NCBI GenBank assembly: GCA_045544615.1
Contig: JAZPZI010000022.1
Location: forward strand, 20,724-84,723
Direction of reading: 5' to 3'
Length of the DNA: 64,000 bases
DNA from: CAKSFT01 sp045544615
Lineage (GTDB): Bacteria; Bacillota; Clostridia; UBA1381
This document shows positions 34,240 to 42,807 of the stretch, piece by piece. Below the pieces are notes generated by a model. It ran no database searches, was not told where the DNA came from, and saw only the letters and a list, made by a program, of their open reading frames with translations. The position numbers and the translations under genes are program-made. The first letter of the stretch is position 1. Each line of letters begins with the position of its first letter.

Positions 34240-34275
34240 TAACTATTTTATAAAAATTTAAGAAAATTTTCAAAA

Positions 34276-34291
34276 TGTTTCATGTGAAACA
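34276..34291. promoter_or_regulatory. parS site 2
   Basis: TGTTTCATGTGAAACA, one base from consensus, 52 bp from site 1. Confidence 0.92.
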
Positions 34292-34319
34292 TTTACTTTT
34301 TAAAAATTTATGGTATAAT
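34292..34319 (+). promoter_or_regulatory. parA promoter with extended -10
   Basis: TTTACT (34292-34297), 16 bp, TATAAT (34314-34319) with TGG before it. A second TGGTATAAT lies at 34411-34419. Between them are two hairpins: CCAACCC-CGGA-GGGTTGG inside an outer AATTACAT / ATGTAATT pair, and GCAAGGC / GCCTTGC. Confidence 0.6.
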
Positions 34320-34451
34320 AATTACATAAGAGGTTGCCAACCCCGGAGGGTTGGTGATTGATGTAATTATTGTACCGGTGTGAAGCAAGGCATTTTGAGC
34401 CTTGCACCTATGGTATAATATACTTATATAATAATAAGAAAGGATATGGAT

Positions 34452-35213
34452 ATGGGTAAAATAATTGCAATAACCAATCAAAAGGGCGGCGTTGGCAAGA
34501 CAACAACATCAGTTAACCTGTCAGCTTGCCTTGCTCACAAGCACAAAAAGGTGCTGATGATTGACTGCGATGCTCAGGGAAACGCAACAAGCGGGCTCGG
34601 AATCAACCCAAGAGAGGTCCAATACTCTGTTTATGACTGTCTTGTAGACTCATCAAAGGTCCACGACTGCATTATCAAGACGAAATACAAAAATCTCTCG
34701 GTTATTCCGTCATCTCCAAACCTCTCTGCAGCCGAAATCGAGCTTGCATATGAGGAAAATAGAGAAGTTTTCTTAAAGAAAGCCCTTGATCTTATAAGAG
34801 ATGACTATGATTTTATCATAATTGACTCCCCTCCGGCACTTGGAATGCTTTCAATCAACATAATGACCGCCGCAGACTCGGTAATTATACCTATTCAATG
34901 CGAATATTACGCCTTAGAGGGGCTTACACAGCTTATTGACTCGGTTAAACGTATCAAAAAAGCATTCAACAGTAAGCTTGAAATCGAGGGAATAGTTGCA
35001 ACTATGTATGACAGACGTACAAATCTTTCGGTTCAGGTGCTCGATGAAGTCAAAAAACACTTCCCGAACAAGGTTTACAGAACATATATACCAAGAAATG
35101 TGCGTTTATCGGAGGCTCCGAGCTTCGGACTTCCTATTATAAAGTATGATATGACTTCTCAAGGAGCTCATGCGTATTTCCTCCTGGCAAAAGAGGTTAT
35201 TGAATCACAGTAA
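34452..35213 (+). CDS. parA: chromosome partitioning ATPase ParA (Soj)
   Basis: Deviant Walker-type ATPase that works with ParB and parS in chromosome segregation and, in Bacillus, modulates DnaA. The 253 aa product has KGGVGKTTT (P-loop, 11-19), DCDAQGNAT (switch) and IIIDSPPALG (Walker B). ATG 34452 is preferred over 34446 because AAGAAAGG is then 8 bp away. No N-terminal DNA-binding extension, so it is the chromosomal short type. parB follows after 21 bp. Confidence 0.95.
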   Translation: MGKIIAITNQKGGVGKTTTSVNLSACLAHKHKKVLMIDCDAQGNATSGLGINPREVQYSVYDCLVDSSKVHDCIIKTKYKNLSVIPSSPNLSAAEIELAYEENREVFLKKALDLIRDDYDFIIIDSPPALGMLSINIMTAADSVIIPIQCEYYALEGLTQLIDSVKRIKKAFNSKLEIEGIVATMYDRRTNLSVQVLDEVKKHFPNKVYRTYIPRNVRLSEAPSFGLPIIKYDMTSQGAHAYFLLAKEVIESQ

Positions 35214-35234
35214 TTTTGAAAAAGAGGTGAAATT

Positions 35235-36086
35235 ATGGCAAAAAAGACCGGTTTAGGTAAAGGAATTGGCTCACTTTTCCCGTCAGATGTCACTCTGACA
35301 CCCGATGACGGAGTTTTAGAGCTTAACATCAACCAGATTGAACCTAACAAAAACCAACCAAGAAAAACTTTTGATGCAGAAAAATTAGATATTCTTGCAG
35401 ATTCTATCAAGCAGCACGGGCTTATCCAGCCAATTATCGTAACTCAAAACGGGTTTGATAATTACACAATCGTAGCAGGAGAACGTCGTTGGCGTGCCGC
35501 TAAAAAAGCAGGACTTAAAAAAATCCCTGCAATTGTAAAAGAGTACTCTACTCAGGCAGTTACAGAGGTTGCCCTGATAGAAAACCTCCAGAGAGAGGAC
35601 TTGAATCCTATTGAAGAAGCGCTCGGATACAAGGATTTATCAGCATCCTACGGTCTTACACAAGAAGAAATTAGCAAAAAAGTAGGTAAGAGTCGAAGTG
35701 CTATCGCAAACGCTTTGAGACTGTTGAGCCTCGAGCCCGAGCTTCAGCAACACCTTATTTCGGGTGCAATTTCTGAAGGACATGCTCGTGCGGCTCTATC
35801 TTTGGAAGGCTTTGTTTTGAGAGAATTTCTCATAAACCGCATTATTGAGGACGGTTTGAACGTTCGTCAGGCTGAAAAGCTTGCAAAAGATTTGCAGAAA
35901 GAACCTGCAAAGCCAAGAAATAAGCAGGTAACTGCATATGATATTGAGCTTGAACGCATTCAGTCCGATCTTGAAACACATTTTGGAACAAAAGTACTTA
36001 TTTCTCATACAAAGAAAAAAGGTAAAATTGAAATTGAATATTACGGCAATGATGATTTGGAAAGAATCCTTTCTATGTTAAAATAA
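35235..36086 (+). CDS. parB: chromosome partitioning protein ParB (Spo0J)
   Basis: CTP-dependent DNA clamp that loads at parS. The 283 aa product shows the CTPase region with VAGERRWRAAKKAGL (box II) and ENLQREDLNPIEEA, a helix-turn-helix centred on LTQEEISKKVGKSRSAIANALRLL, and a C-terminal dimerisation domain. The two parS sites are adjacent. AAAGAGGTG precedes ATG 35235. ParB rather than Noc is indicated by linkage with parA. Confidence 0.95.
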   Translation: MAKKTGLGKGIGSLFPSDVTLTPDDGVLELNINQIEPNKNQPRKTFDAEKLDILADSIKQHGLIQPIIVTQNGFDNYTIVAGERRWRAAKKAGLKKIPAIVKEYSTQAVTEVALIENLQREDLNPIEEALGYKDLSASYGLTQEEISKKVGKSRSAIANALRLLSLEPELQQHLISGAISEGHARAALSLEGFVLREFLINRIIEDGLNVRQAEKLAKDLQKEPAKPRNKQVTAYDIELERIQSDLETHFGTKVLISHTKKKGKIEIEYYGNDDLERILSMLK

Positions 36087-36242
36087 TTTCCATATTTTAC
36101 CAATTTTTGGAAATGTACAGAAAAAACGACACTCAAAATTGAGCTACAAGATGCTTTTCGGAAATTTCGCATAGCTTTAGTCGAAAATTTGCAACTTTTA
36201 ATTACAACTCAATTTTGGACATAATTTGAAGAGGTGAAAATT

Positions 36243-36629
36243 TTGAAGAAAGAAAACAAATCGCTTATACTTTATACAGCGCTTATCTTTTTAATTTCAA
36301 TCGTAATGATTATAATAGCCTTCATCGGTCAGCGAAACACCCAGAACATGCAACCCGAAACCGACGCTTCGGGAATGACTATCACCGAGAAGGTTGATCA
36401 GCTCAGCAACGAAAATCTGAATCTTTTCAGAAGGCTTGATGTACTTATGCAGGAAAAAAATATTCTTACAAAGGAAAAAGACCTGATGTACAGCTTTATG
36501 AATATGATTTGTCTGATTGAAGAAGACCGCATTGACGAGGCAAAGATTATATACGATGCAATCGACCCGACAAGTCTTACATCGATGCAGAAGGTTTATT
36601 ATGATTTGATTACAGAAAAGATGGAATAA
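36243..36629 (+). CDS. single-TM coiled-coil protein
   Basis: A 128 aa protein with an N-terminal TM helix (about 9-30) and an extracytoplasmic helical region with heptad-like spacing (KVDQLSNENLNLFRRLDVLM onward). TTG 36243 fits best with GAGGTG 6 bp upstream; the GTG at 36234 is part of that ribosome site. Upstream (36087-36242) are palindromes CTCAAAATTGAG (36132) and AACTCAATTTT (36204). serS follows after 19 bp. Not recognised. Confidence 0.7.
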   Translation: MKKENKSLILYTALIFLISIVMIIIAFIGQRNTQNMQPETDASGMTITEKVDQLSNENLNLFRRLDVLMQEKNILTKEKDLMYSFMNMICLIEEDRIDEAKIIYDAIDPTSLTSMQKVYYDLITEKME

Positions 36630-36648
36630 CCGTAAGGAGGAAAAATAA

Positions 36649-37920
36649 ATGTTAGACATTAAAATTTTAAGAACAGAACCCGAAAAAATCCGTGAGGCAT
36701 TGAAAAACAGATGCAATGACCTCGACATCACACCAGCAATCGAGCTTGATATCAAGCGTCGTGAGCTTTTGAGCGATGTTGAACAGAGAAAAGCAAAGCA
36801 GAACGAAATCACAAAGAAAATCCCTGCCATGAAAAAGGCGGGCGAGGATACAACTGAAATCTTTGCCGAAATGAGAACTCTTTCAGATGCAATCAAGGAA
36901 GACGACGCTAAAATTTCTGAAATCGACGAACAGTTGCGTGATTTTATGCTCAAAATCCCGAATATCCCGAACCCATCAGTTCCTGTTGGTGCAGATGACA
37001 GCGAAAATGTAGAGCTCCGCCGTTTCGGTGAGCCAAGAAAGTTTGATTTTGAGCCAAAAGCTCACTGGGATATCGGAACAGATCTCGATATCCTCGATTT
37101 CGACCGTGGTGCAAAGATTGCCGGCTCAAGATTTACAGTTTATAAGGGCCTTGGCGCAAGACTCGAGCGTGCAGTAATTCAGTTTTTCTTAAATACACAC
37201 ACAGAGGAATCGGGTTATACAGAAATATTCCCACCATACATGGTAAACAGAGCATCAATGACAGGTACAGGTCAGCTCCCGAAGTTTGAAGAGGATGCGT
37301 TCAAGGTTACAAACAACGGATATTTCCTTATCCCGACCGCAGAAGTTCCTGTTACAAACCTCCACCGTGACGAAATTTTAGACGGTGATGCTCTTCCTGT
37401 TAAATACTGTGCATACTCTGCTTGTTTCAGAGCTGAAGCGGGCTCGGCAGGCCGTGATACACGTGGTCTTATCCGTCAGCACCAGTTCAACAAGGTTGAG
37501 CTTGTTAAGTTTGCAGACCCTGAAAAGAGCTATGATGAACTGGAATCACTTACAGCTGATGCAGAAAAGCTCTTGCAGAAACTCGGAATCCCATACAGAG
37601 TAGTATGCCTCTCAACAGGCGACCTTGGATTCTCTTCTGCCAAGACATATGATATCGAGGTTTGGATGCCAAGCTACAACAGATATGTTGAGATTTCATC
37701 ATGTTCAAACTTTGAGGATTATCAGGCAAGACGTGCGAACATCAAGTTCAAGAGAAACCCGAAGGATAAGGCACAGTTTGTGCACACCTTAAACGGTTCG
37801 GGACTTGCTGTCGGAAGAACAGTTGCTGCAATTTTGGAAAATTTCCAGAACGAAGACGGCACAGTTACTATCCCTGAAGTACTTATTCCTTATATGGGCA
37901 AGGATAAAATTGAAAAATAA
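36649..37920 (+). CDS. serS: seryl-tRNA synthetase
   Basis: Class II aminoacyl-tRNA synthetase. The 423 aa product has an N-terminal antiparallel coiled coil (about 30-105) that grips the long variable arm of tRNA-Ser, then the catalytic domain with PTAEVPVTN, FRAEAGSAGRDTRGLIRQHQF (motif 2) and the C-terminal NGSGLAVGRTVAAILEN (motif 3). AAGGAGG precedes ATG 36649. No T-box was seen upstream. Confidence 0.97.
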   Translation: MLDIKILRTEPEKIREALKNRCNDLDITPAIELDIKRRELLSDVEQRKAKQNEITKKIPAMKKAGEDTTEIFAEMRTLSDAIKEDDAKISEIDEQLRDFMLKIPNIPNPSVPVGADDSENVELRRFGEPRKFDFEPKAHWDIGTDLDILDFDRGAKIAGSRFTVYKGLGARLERAVIQFFLNTHTEESGYTEIFPPYMVNRASMTGTGQLPKFEEDAFKVTNNGYFLIPTAEVPVTNLHRDEILDGDALPVKYCAYSACFRAEAGSAGRDTRGLIRQHQFNKVELVKFADPEKSYDELESLTADAEKLLQKLGIPYRVVCLSTGDLGFSSAKTYDIEVWMPSYNRYVEISSCSNFEDYQARRANIKFKRNPKDKAQFVHTLNGSGLAVGRTVAAILENFQNEDGTVTIPEVLIPYMGKDKIEK

Positions 37921-37925
37921 CCAAC

Positions 37926-37951
37926 AAAAAAGAGCCGAAAGGCTCTTTTTT
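37926..37951 (+). terminator. terminator after serS
   Basis: Stem AAAAAAGAGCC / GGCTCTTTTTT with GAAA tetraloop, placed between convergent genes. Confidence 0.92.
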
Positions 37952-37952
37952 A

Positions 37953-38999
37953 TTACAAATCCAACTTCAAATCCCCGTCCTTTATCCAGCCGAGCTTTCT
38001 TGACAAGAGTCCCAAAAGCCAGCAGATAACAGCAGGAAGAACAAATGATATCAGAATCAATCCAACCCAGTGCATTGGGCCTATCGCTACGCCATCGTTT
38101 ATCCAGCCTGTGTAAACACCGATCTGTCCCACAAGTCCGCAAGTGCCCATACCCGATGATACCGCAGGACCGTTCATTTCAAGCCCGAACAGGCAGGTAG
38201 CAACAGGTCCCATAATAGCAGATGTTAAAATCGGTGCAATCCATATTTTAGGATTTCTTACTATATTTCCCATCTGAAGCATACTTGTACCGATACCCTG
38301 TGCGAAGAATCCGCCCCAACGGTTTTCCTTAAAGCTCATAACCGCAAAGCCTATCATCTGCGCACAACATCCTGCCAAAGCCGCACCGCCTGCAAGCCCT
38401 GTAAGCGAGAGCCCTGCACAGATTGCAGCACTCGAAATCGGGAGTGTGAGCGCAATACCCACAGTTGTTGATACTATAATTCCCATCCAGAACGGCTCGA
38501 GCTCTGTTGCCCACATTATAACCTTACCGAGCGCAGTTGCCGCTGTTCCGATGTGTGATGCAATAAGCATTGATAAGAGAATTCCCGAGCAGATTGTGAC
38601 AATCGGAGTCACCAGGATATCGAGCTTGGTTTCCTTGCTCACAAGCTTTCCGAGCTCGGATGCTACTATTGTTATAATCAAAACCGCAAAAGCACCACCT
38701 GCACCGCCAAGCTCGTTTGCCGCAAAACCTACCGCCGCAAGCGAAAACAGTACGAGTGGCGGACACTTCAGGGCATTACCGATTGCTATTGCCATTGCAA
38801 TTCCCTGAACATTTTTTGCATATGTACCGACCGTAACAAGCGTTTCAATCCCGAACTGCTGACCAATAGTAGAGAGAATTGTTCCGATAAGTAACGACGC
38901 AAAAAGTCCCTGTGCCATAGCTCCCAAAGCATCGATAAAATACCGCTTTGGTGAAAAAATTACATCCTTTTTCTTCAAAAATGCCCTAATCTTTTGCAT
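37953..38999 (-). CDS. PTS-like sugar transporter IIC-type membrane protein
   Basis: A 348 aa membrane protein with about 9-10 hydrophobic segments, resembling the PTS_EIIC_2 family: GLFASLLIGTILSTIG near the N-terminus, MGPVATCLFGLEMNGPAVSSGMGTCGLVGQIG near residue 270 read in pieces. No IIA or IIB partner gene is adjacent, so phosphotransfer-dependent transport is doubtful. ATG 38999 has AAGGAG about 9 bp upstream; ATG 39008 directly abuts that site and is rejected. Confidence 0.78.
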   Translation of the reverse strand: MQKIRAFLKKKDVIFSPKRYFIDALGAMAQGLFASLLIGTILSTIGQQFGIETLVTVGTYAKNVQGIAMAIAIGNALKCPPLVLFSLAAVGFAANELGGAGGAFAVLIITIVASELGKLVSKETKLDILVTPIVTICSGILLSMLIASHIGTAATALGKVIMWATELEPFWMGIIVSTTVGIALTLPISSAAICAGLSLTGLAGGAALAGCCAQMIGFAVMSFKENRWGGFFAQGIGTSMLQMGNIVRNPKIWIAPILTSAIMGPVATCLFGLEMNGPAVSSGMGTCGLVGQIGVYTGWINDGVAIGPMHWVGLILISFVLPAVICWLLGLLSRKLGWIKDGDLKLDL

Positions 39000-39070
39000 T
39001 CTTAACATCTCCTTTTTTTAAGTTAACTAAATTATACACCCGTCATTTTTATTTGTAAACAAAAAAGCAA

Positions 39071-39100
39071 AAAAATCGGCACAATTTTCATTGTACCGAC
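39071..39100 (-). terminator. terminator of glycosyltransferase gene
   Basis: Imperfect stem GTCGGTACAAT / ATTGTGCCGA with GAAA loop, followed on the minus strand by T residues; it includes the stop codon region. Confidence 0.65.
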
Positions 39101-40212
39101 TTTTTTGTTTCCTTATTTATTATATATTCACATAAATTCTTTGCCGCATCAGGTTTTCCGAGCTTTTTCACACTCTCAACCATAAGGTCATAGCGCCACT
39201 TGTTGTTCATCAAAAGATTCAGCGCCTCATCAAGCTGAAATGTCTTGGTCGTCATAATCGCCGCACCTGCATTTACCAGAAACTCCATGTTTCTGTCCTC
39301 CTGACCCGGGATAGGGTTTACCAGAATCTGCGGCAATCCCTTTGCCATCAGCTCGGAGGTGGTCAGTCCGCCCGGCTTTGTGATTATACAGTCGGATGCG
39401 TCCATCATAATATCTATCATATCAACAAAACCGTAGACATAGACACGCTTTCGCCACTCTCTCGACATGATTGCCGCACGGCTTTTCTCGTTTGTTCCGC
39501 ACACACAAAGCACCTGGAATTTGCCGTCAACACTATCGATTTTCTCCATTGCCTCGGCGATATTTCCAAACCCCATCGAGCCCATCATAACAAGAACGGT
39601 CGGCAAATCCTCAATTCCTAAAAGCTCTCTTGCCTCGCTCTTTTCGGTTTTTTTCGAGAATTTCTCCTTAATCGGGATACCAAACGGTAACACTCTCTCC
39701 CTTTCAATTCCCTTTCTCTCCATCTGCGGGATTAAGAGCTCATCGGGCACTACATAATAGTCAAGGTCGGTATTTTCCCAGAACGGATGCACCGTAAAAT
39801 CGGTAACAACTCCGTATGTCGGGCAGTCAATATACCCCTTTCGCTTCATATATGTCATAAGCATACAGGCATAGCTGTGAGTTCCGATTATAACATCGGG
39901 AGCATAGTCCTGCACATATTCCCTGAGCTTTTTCGATACAACCTTTGATGACACGGCAATCGGCGAAAACCGGGCACTCTCGGTGTTTTTCTTATCGAGC
40001 TTATCATAAGCCTTTCCGTATATATCGGGCATATATTTTGTAGTCAGCAGGTATCCGTCCTGAATCGAATCACCCAAAAATGTGCTTACATATTCAAGGC
40101 TGTCGAGCATCTCCGCCTCAATCCCACGGGATGAGAGGCAATCTATTATCGCCTGGGCGGTAGAATGATGACCGTACCCTGCCTTTATCGACAAAATAAG
40201 TGCTTTTCTCAT
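39088..40212 (-). CDS. diacylglycerol glucosyltransferase-like (MGDG synthase family)
   Basis: A 374 aa GT28-related glycosyltransferase like UgtP/YpfP or MGDG synthase, which transfers sugar from UDP to diacylglycerol to make glycolipid anchors. N-terminal GYGHHSTAQAI (about 11-21) marks the MGDG-synthase subgroup; C-terminal ITKPGGLTTSELMAKGLPQI is the nucleotide-sugar site. AAGGGAG precedes ATG 40212. Promoter on the minus strand at 40298-40270. Confidence 0.87.
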   Translation of the reverse strand: MRKALILSIKAGYGHHSTAQAIIDCLSSRGIEAEMLDSLEYVSTFLGDSIQDGYLLTTKYMPDIYGKAYDKLDKKNTESARFSPIAVSSKVVSKKLREYVQDYAPDVIIGTHSYACMLMTYMKRKGYIDCPTYGVVTDFTVHPFWENTDLDYYVVPDELLIPQMERKGIERERVLPFGIPIKEKFSKKTEKSEARELLGIEDLPTVLVMMGSMGFGNIAEAMEKIDSVDGKFQVLCVCGTNEKSRAAIMSREWRKRVYVYGFVDMIDIMMDASDCIITKPGGLTTSELMAKGLPQILVNPIPGQEDRNMEFLVNAGAAIMTTKTFQLDEALNLLMNNKWRYDLMVESVKKLGKPDAAKNLCEYIINKETKKSVQ

Positions 40213-40239
40213 AAATTCACTCCCTTTTATATAACACAC

Positions 40240-40268
40240 TTGAAAAAATTAACTCTTTATGATACAAT
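40240..40268 (+). promoter_or_regulatory. hpt promoter
   Basis: TTGAAA (40240-40245), 17 bp, TACAAT (40263-40268). Its -10 abuts the -10 of the opposite promoter. Confidence 0.7.
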
Positions 40269-40269
40269 A

Positions 40270-40298
40270 ATTATAGCAAAAAAATAAGTTTTTTTCAA
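40270..40298 (-). promoter_or_regulatory. promoter of glycosyltransferase gene
   Basis: Minus strand TTGAAA (40298-40293), 17 bp, TATAAT (40275-40270). It is face to face with the hpt promoter, so the two likely interfere. Confidence 0.7.
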
Positions 40299-40329
40299 GT
40301 ATAACACAAAACTTTTGGGAGGAATATAT

Positions 40330-40872
40330 ATGAAACTTCATCCGGCTATTGAAAAGGTACTTGTATCTGAAGAAGAGCTTGCAAATGCCGTTTGCCGACT
40401 TGCAGATAAAATCAATGCCGACTTAAACGGCGAGGAGCTTTTGGTTGTTGTTATCCTAAAAGGCAGTATGGTATTTGCATCCGACCTTATAAAAAAGCTT
40501 GATATGCCTGTAAAGATAGACTTTATGCGAGCATCAAGCTATGGCTCGGGCACAGCTTCGAGCGGTTTTATCAACATCCGCCAGGACCTCGAGACCGATA
40601 TCGAGGGTAGAAATGTTTTAATTGTGGAAGATATTATAGACAGCGGAAACACTCTCCATAAGCTCAAGGAGCTCTTGAGAGAGCGTAACCCGAAAACTAT
40701 AAGAATCTGCACACTTCTGGATAAGCCGTCACGCCGTGTAACACCTGTTGAGGTTGAGTATAGCGGAATTGAAATCCCCGACGAATATGTTGTAGGCTAC
40801 GGACTCGATTATGATGAAATTCTCCGAAACCTCCCGTATGTCGGCGTACTGAAACGCGAAATATACGAATAA
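40330..40872 (+). CDS. hpt: hypoxanthine phosphoribosyltransferase
   Basis: Purine salvage enzyme joining hypoxanthine or guanine to PRPP. The 180 aa product has VVILKGSMVFASDL (substrate loop), the PRPP-binding VLIVEDIIDSGNTL (about 95-108), and a C-terminal GYGLDYDEILRNLPYVG. GGGAGG sits 8 bp before ATG 40330, so the ORF start at 40315 is not used. The DnaA-box region begins directly at its 3' end. Confidence 0.95.
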   Translation: MKLHPAIEKVLVSEEELANAVCRLADKINADLNGEELLVVVILKGSMVFASDLIKKLDMPVKIDFMRASSYGSGTASSGFINIRQDLETDIEGRNVLIVEDIIDSGNTLHKLKELLRERNPKTIRICTLLDKPSRRVTPVEVEYSGIEIPDEYVVGYGLDYDEILRNLPYVGVLKREIYE

Positions 40873-41253
40873 TCCACACTTTTTGCGGATTTTTCTGAAA
40901 AATCCGATAATTTGTGTTCGGTATAAAATAATATTATGTATTATGTAAACCAAAAATTATTTTATCCACAGGGTGAAATTTAAGTTATCCACACAAAAAT
41001 AGCTTGAAAACCGCATTTTAGTGTAGTTTATCCACCTTATCCACGAGTTATCCTACATTTAACAAGTTCGTAACAAAGATCAAAAAGCTCGGTTTGATGC
41101 AGTTTTCCATAGTTTACATATTATTTTGGTAAAAAATGGGTATTTTGTCGAAAATTATTCACATATAAGTGTGAATGGGAGGAAAAAAACAAAAATAATG
41201 GCATATTTTAGCCGTTTTGGAGGATTCACGAGTTATCCACACTTGTGGATAAC
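40870..41253. other. DnaA-box cluster, candidate replication origin or DnaA-binding locus
   Basis: A non-coding stretch with many copies of the DnaA box TTATNCACA: 40962-40970 and 40985-40993 (TTATCCACA), 41028-41036 (TTATCCACC) directly abutting 41037-41045 (TTATCCACG), 41048-41056 (TTATCCTAC), 41155-41163 (TTATTCACA), 41233-41241 (TTATCCACA) and its inverse 41244-41252. A weaker one is at 40870. AT-rich DNA lies at 40920-40960 and 41100-41160. Either oriC (or one part of it) or a DnaA titration site. Surrounding gene directions do not settle which. Confidence 0.75.
41143..41154 (+). promoter_or_regulatory. Spo0A box inside DnaA-box cluster
   Basis: TTTTGTCGAAAA, a full match to the 0A box core TGTCGAA with flanks, abutting the DnaA box TTATTCACA at 41155. 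Bacillus oriC also carries Spo0A sites overlapping DnaA boxes. Confidence 0.6.
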
Positions 41254-41323
41254 TTTTGGTATAACTCAAATTTCGGGCATTATTTTTATTTTTGTAACCC
41301 GAACACTTTTTAGGAGAATTGAA

Positions 41324-41989
41324 ATGTTAACACCAAGACTTGAGTCGATATTGGGACTCATATCATATAAAACTGTGGCAGATATCGGCACCGACCACGC
41401 ATATATCCCGATTGAGCTGTTAAAAAGGGCTCAGTCAGACCACGCCATCGCCTGCGACATCCGCCCGGGACCTTTGGCGATTGCCGAAAAGAATGTGAAA
41501 AAATACGGTCTTTCGGATAAAATCGAGCTACGGCTCGGCGGTGGCTTTGCACCAATTAAATCGGGAGAGACCGAAACTGCCGTTATTGCCGGCATGGGCG
41601 GTGAGATGATTATAAAAATCCTCTCGGAGGATTTGGAAAAAACAAAGGGCTTTCGTGAGCTTATCTTACAGCCAATGAATTGCCAGAGGGAATTGAGACT
41701 CTGGCTTTTTGAAAACGGTTTTTCTATTAAAAAAGAAGAACTCGAGCGGGAAGGATTTAAGGTCTATAACCTTATGCGTGTATGTTTTTCGGGAGAGACA
41801 AAAACCGCCGATGAGCTCGAGTTGCATCTTCCCAAAAGTCTTTATTCGCATCCGCTTTTTGGAATGCTCCTGGAGAAAAAACGCCGTGAATTTACCAAGA
41901 TTTTAAAGGGTAACGAGCGTGCCGGGGATAAGGATTATGATGTAATAAACAAGTATTCAGAACTTTTGAAGGAGCTTGATAAGATATGA
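41324..41989 (+). CDS. trmK: tRNA (adenine-N1)-methyltransferase TrmK
   Basis: SAM-dependent enzyme methylating A22 of tRNA. The 221 aa product begins LTPRLESILGLI, then VADIGTDHAYIPIELL (SAM motif I, about 19-34), VIAGMGGEMI and LQPMNCQRELRLWL, all typical of TrmK. AGGAG is 7 bp before ATG 41324; the open frame back to 41126 runs through the DnaA-box region and has no homology. ATGA overlap with the next gene. Confidence 0.93.
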   Translation: MLTPRLESILGLISYKTVADIGTDHAYIPIELLKRAQSDHAIACDIRPGPLAIAEKNVKKYGLSDKIELRLGGGFAPIKSGETETAVIAGMGGEMIIKILSEDLEKTKGFRELILQPMNCQRELRLWLFENGFSIKKEELEREGFKVYNLMRVCFSGETKTADELELHLPKSLYSHPLFGMLLEKKRREFTKILKGNERAGDKDYDVINKYSELLKELDKI

Positions 41990-42747
41990 AGGTAGCAAAG
42001 ATTATTGAGATATTAGAAGAAATTTTCCCTAAAAATCTCGCCTATGAATGGGATAATGTCGGGCTTTTGGCAGGGAATGCCGAGAATGATATTTCGACCA
42101 TTTTAGTAACACTCGATATTACACCCGGTGTCGTAAAAGAGGCGATAGAGTGCGGTGCAGAGATGATTATTTCGCATCATCCGCTTGTTTTTGAGGGCGT
42201 GAAAAACTTCACCGAGGATAACGCAAAAACGAAAATGTATGCCCAGATTATCAGAAATAACCTGACAGTCTATTGTGCACACACAAACCTTGACTGTGCT
42301 CCAAACGGCTTGAATCAAAGGCTTGCAGAGGTTTTGGGTCTTTCGGATATCAAGGTTTTGGACGAAAAAACAGGTCTTGGCAGATACGGCAAGGTTGAAA
42401 AAACCACTGCATCAGAGTTTGCAAAAAGGGTGGCAGAAATCTTAAATACGCCATTTGTGAAATTCTCGGGCAATCCTGAAAAGGAAATCTCAACCGTTGC
42501 GGTTGGCTCGGGCGCATGCGGAGACGAGTACCCAACAGCACTTTCCTGCGGTGCAGACATTTTTGTTACAGCAGATGTTAAGTACCATATCGCAATCGAG
42601 GCGGTGGATGAAGGGCTCGCAGTAGTTGATGCGGGACATTATCCGACCGAAATAATTGCAATGGAAATTTTTTCCGAAATTTTAGCCGACACCGGTCTTA
42701 CAATAAAAAAATCTAAAAATAACGATATTTTTTCTTGTATTTCATAA
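41986..42747 (+). CDS. Nif3-like dinuclear metal center protein
   Basis: A 253 aa protein of the Nif3/DUF34 family, annotated in some species as GTP cyclohydrolase I type 2. Metal ligands appear in IISHHPLVF, HTNLDC and DAGHYPTE near the C-terminus. The family is usually encoded beside trmK, as here, with a 4 bp ATGA overlap. The physiological function remains uncertain. The usual central PII-like insert is absent, matching the short form. Confidence 0.92.
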   Translation: MKVAKIIEILEEIFPKNLAYEWDNVGLLAGNAENDISTILVTLDITPGVVKEAIECGAEMIISHHPLVFEGVKNFTEDNAKTKMYAQIIRNNLTVYCAHTNLDCAPNGLNQRLAEVLGLSDIKVLDEKTGLGRYGKVEKTTASEFAKRVAEILNTPFVKFSGNPEKEISTVAVGSGACGDEYPTALSCGADIFVTADVKYHIAIEAVDEGLAVVDAGHYPTEIIAMEIFSEILADTGLTIKKSKNNDIFSCIS

Positions 42748-42807
42748 ATAATTTTTCGACTTTTCGTTATAATAAATAAAGAAAAAACGAAAAGAGAGGT
42801 TATTTAT

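Noticed and set aside
36087..36242. Palindromes CTCAAAATTGAG and CTCAATTTT as an operator pair
   Set aside because: They could pair as a long stem, but no promoter elements or known regulator match them; noted only within the gene entry.
41126..41323. N-terminal extension of TrmK
   Set aside because: It crosses the DnaA boxes, has no ribosome site, and homology begins at ATG 41324 with AGGAG upstream.
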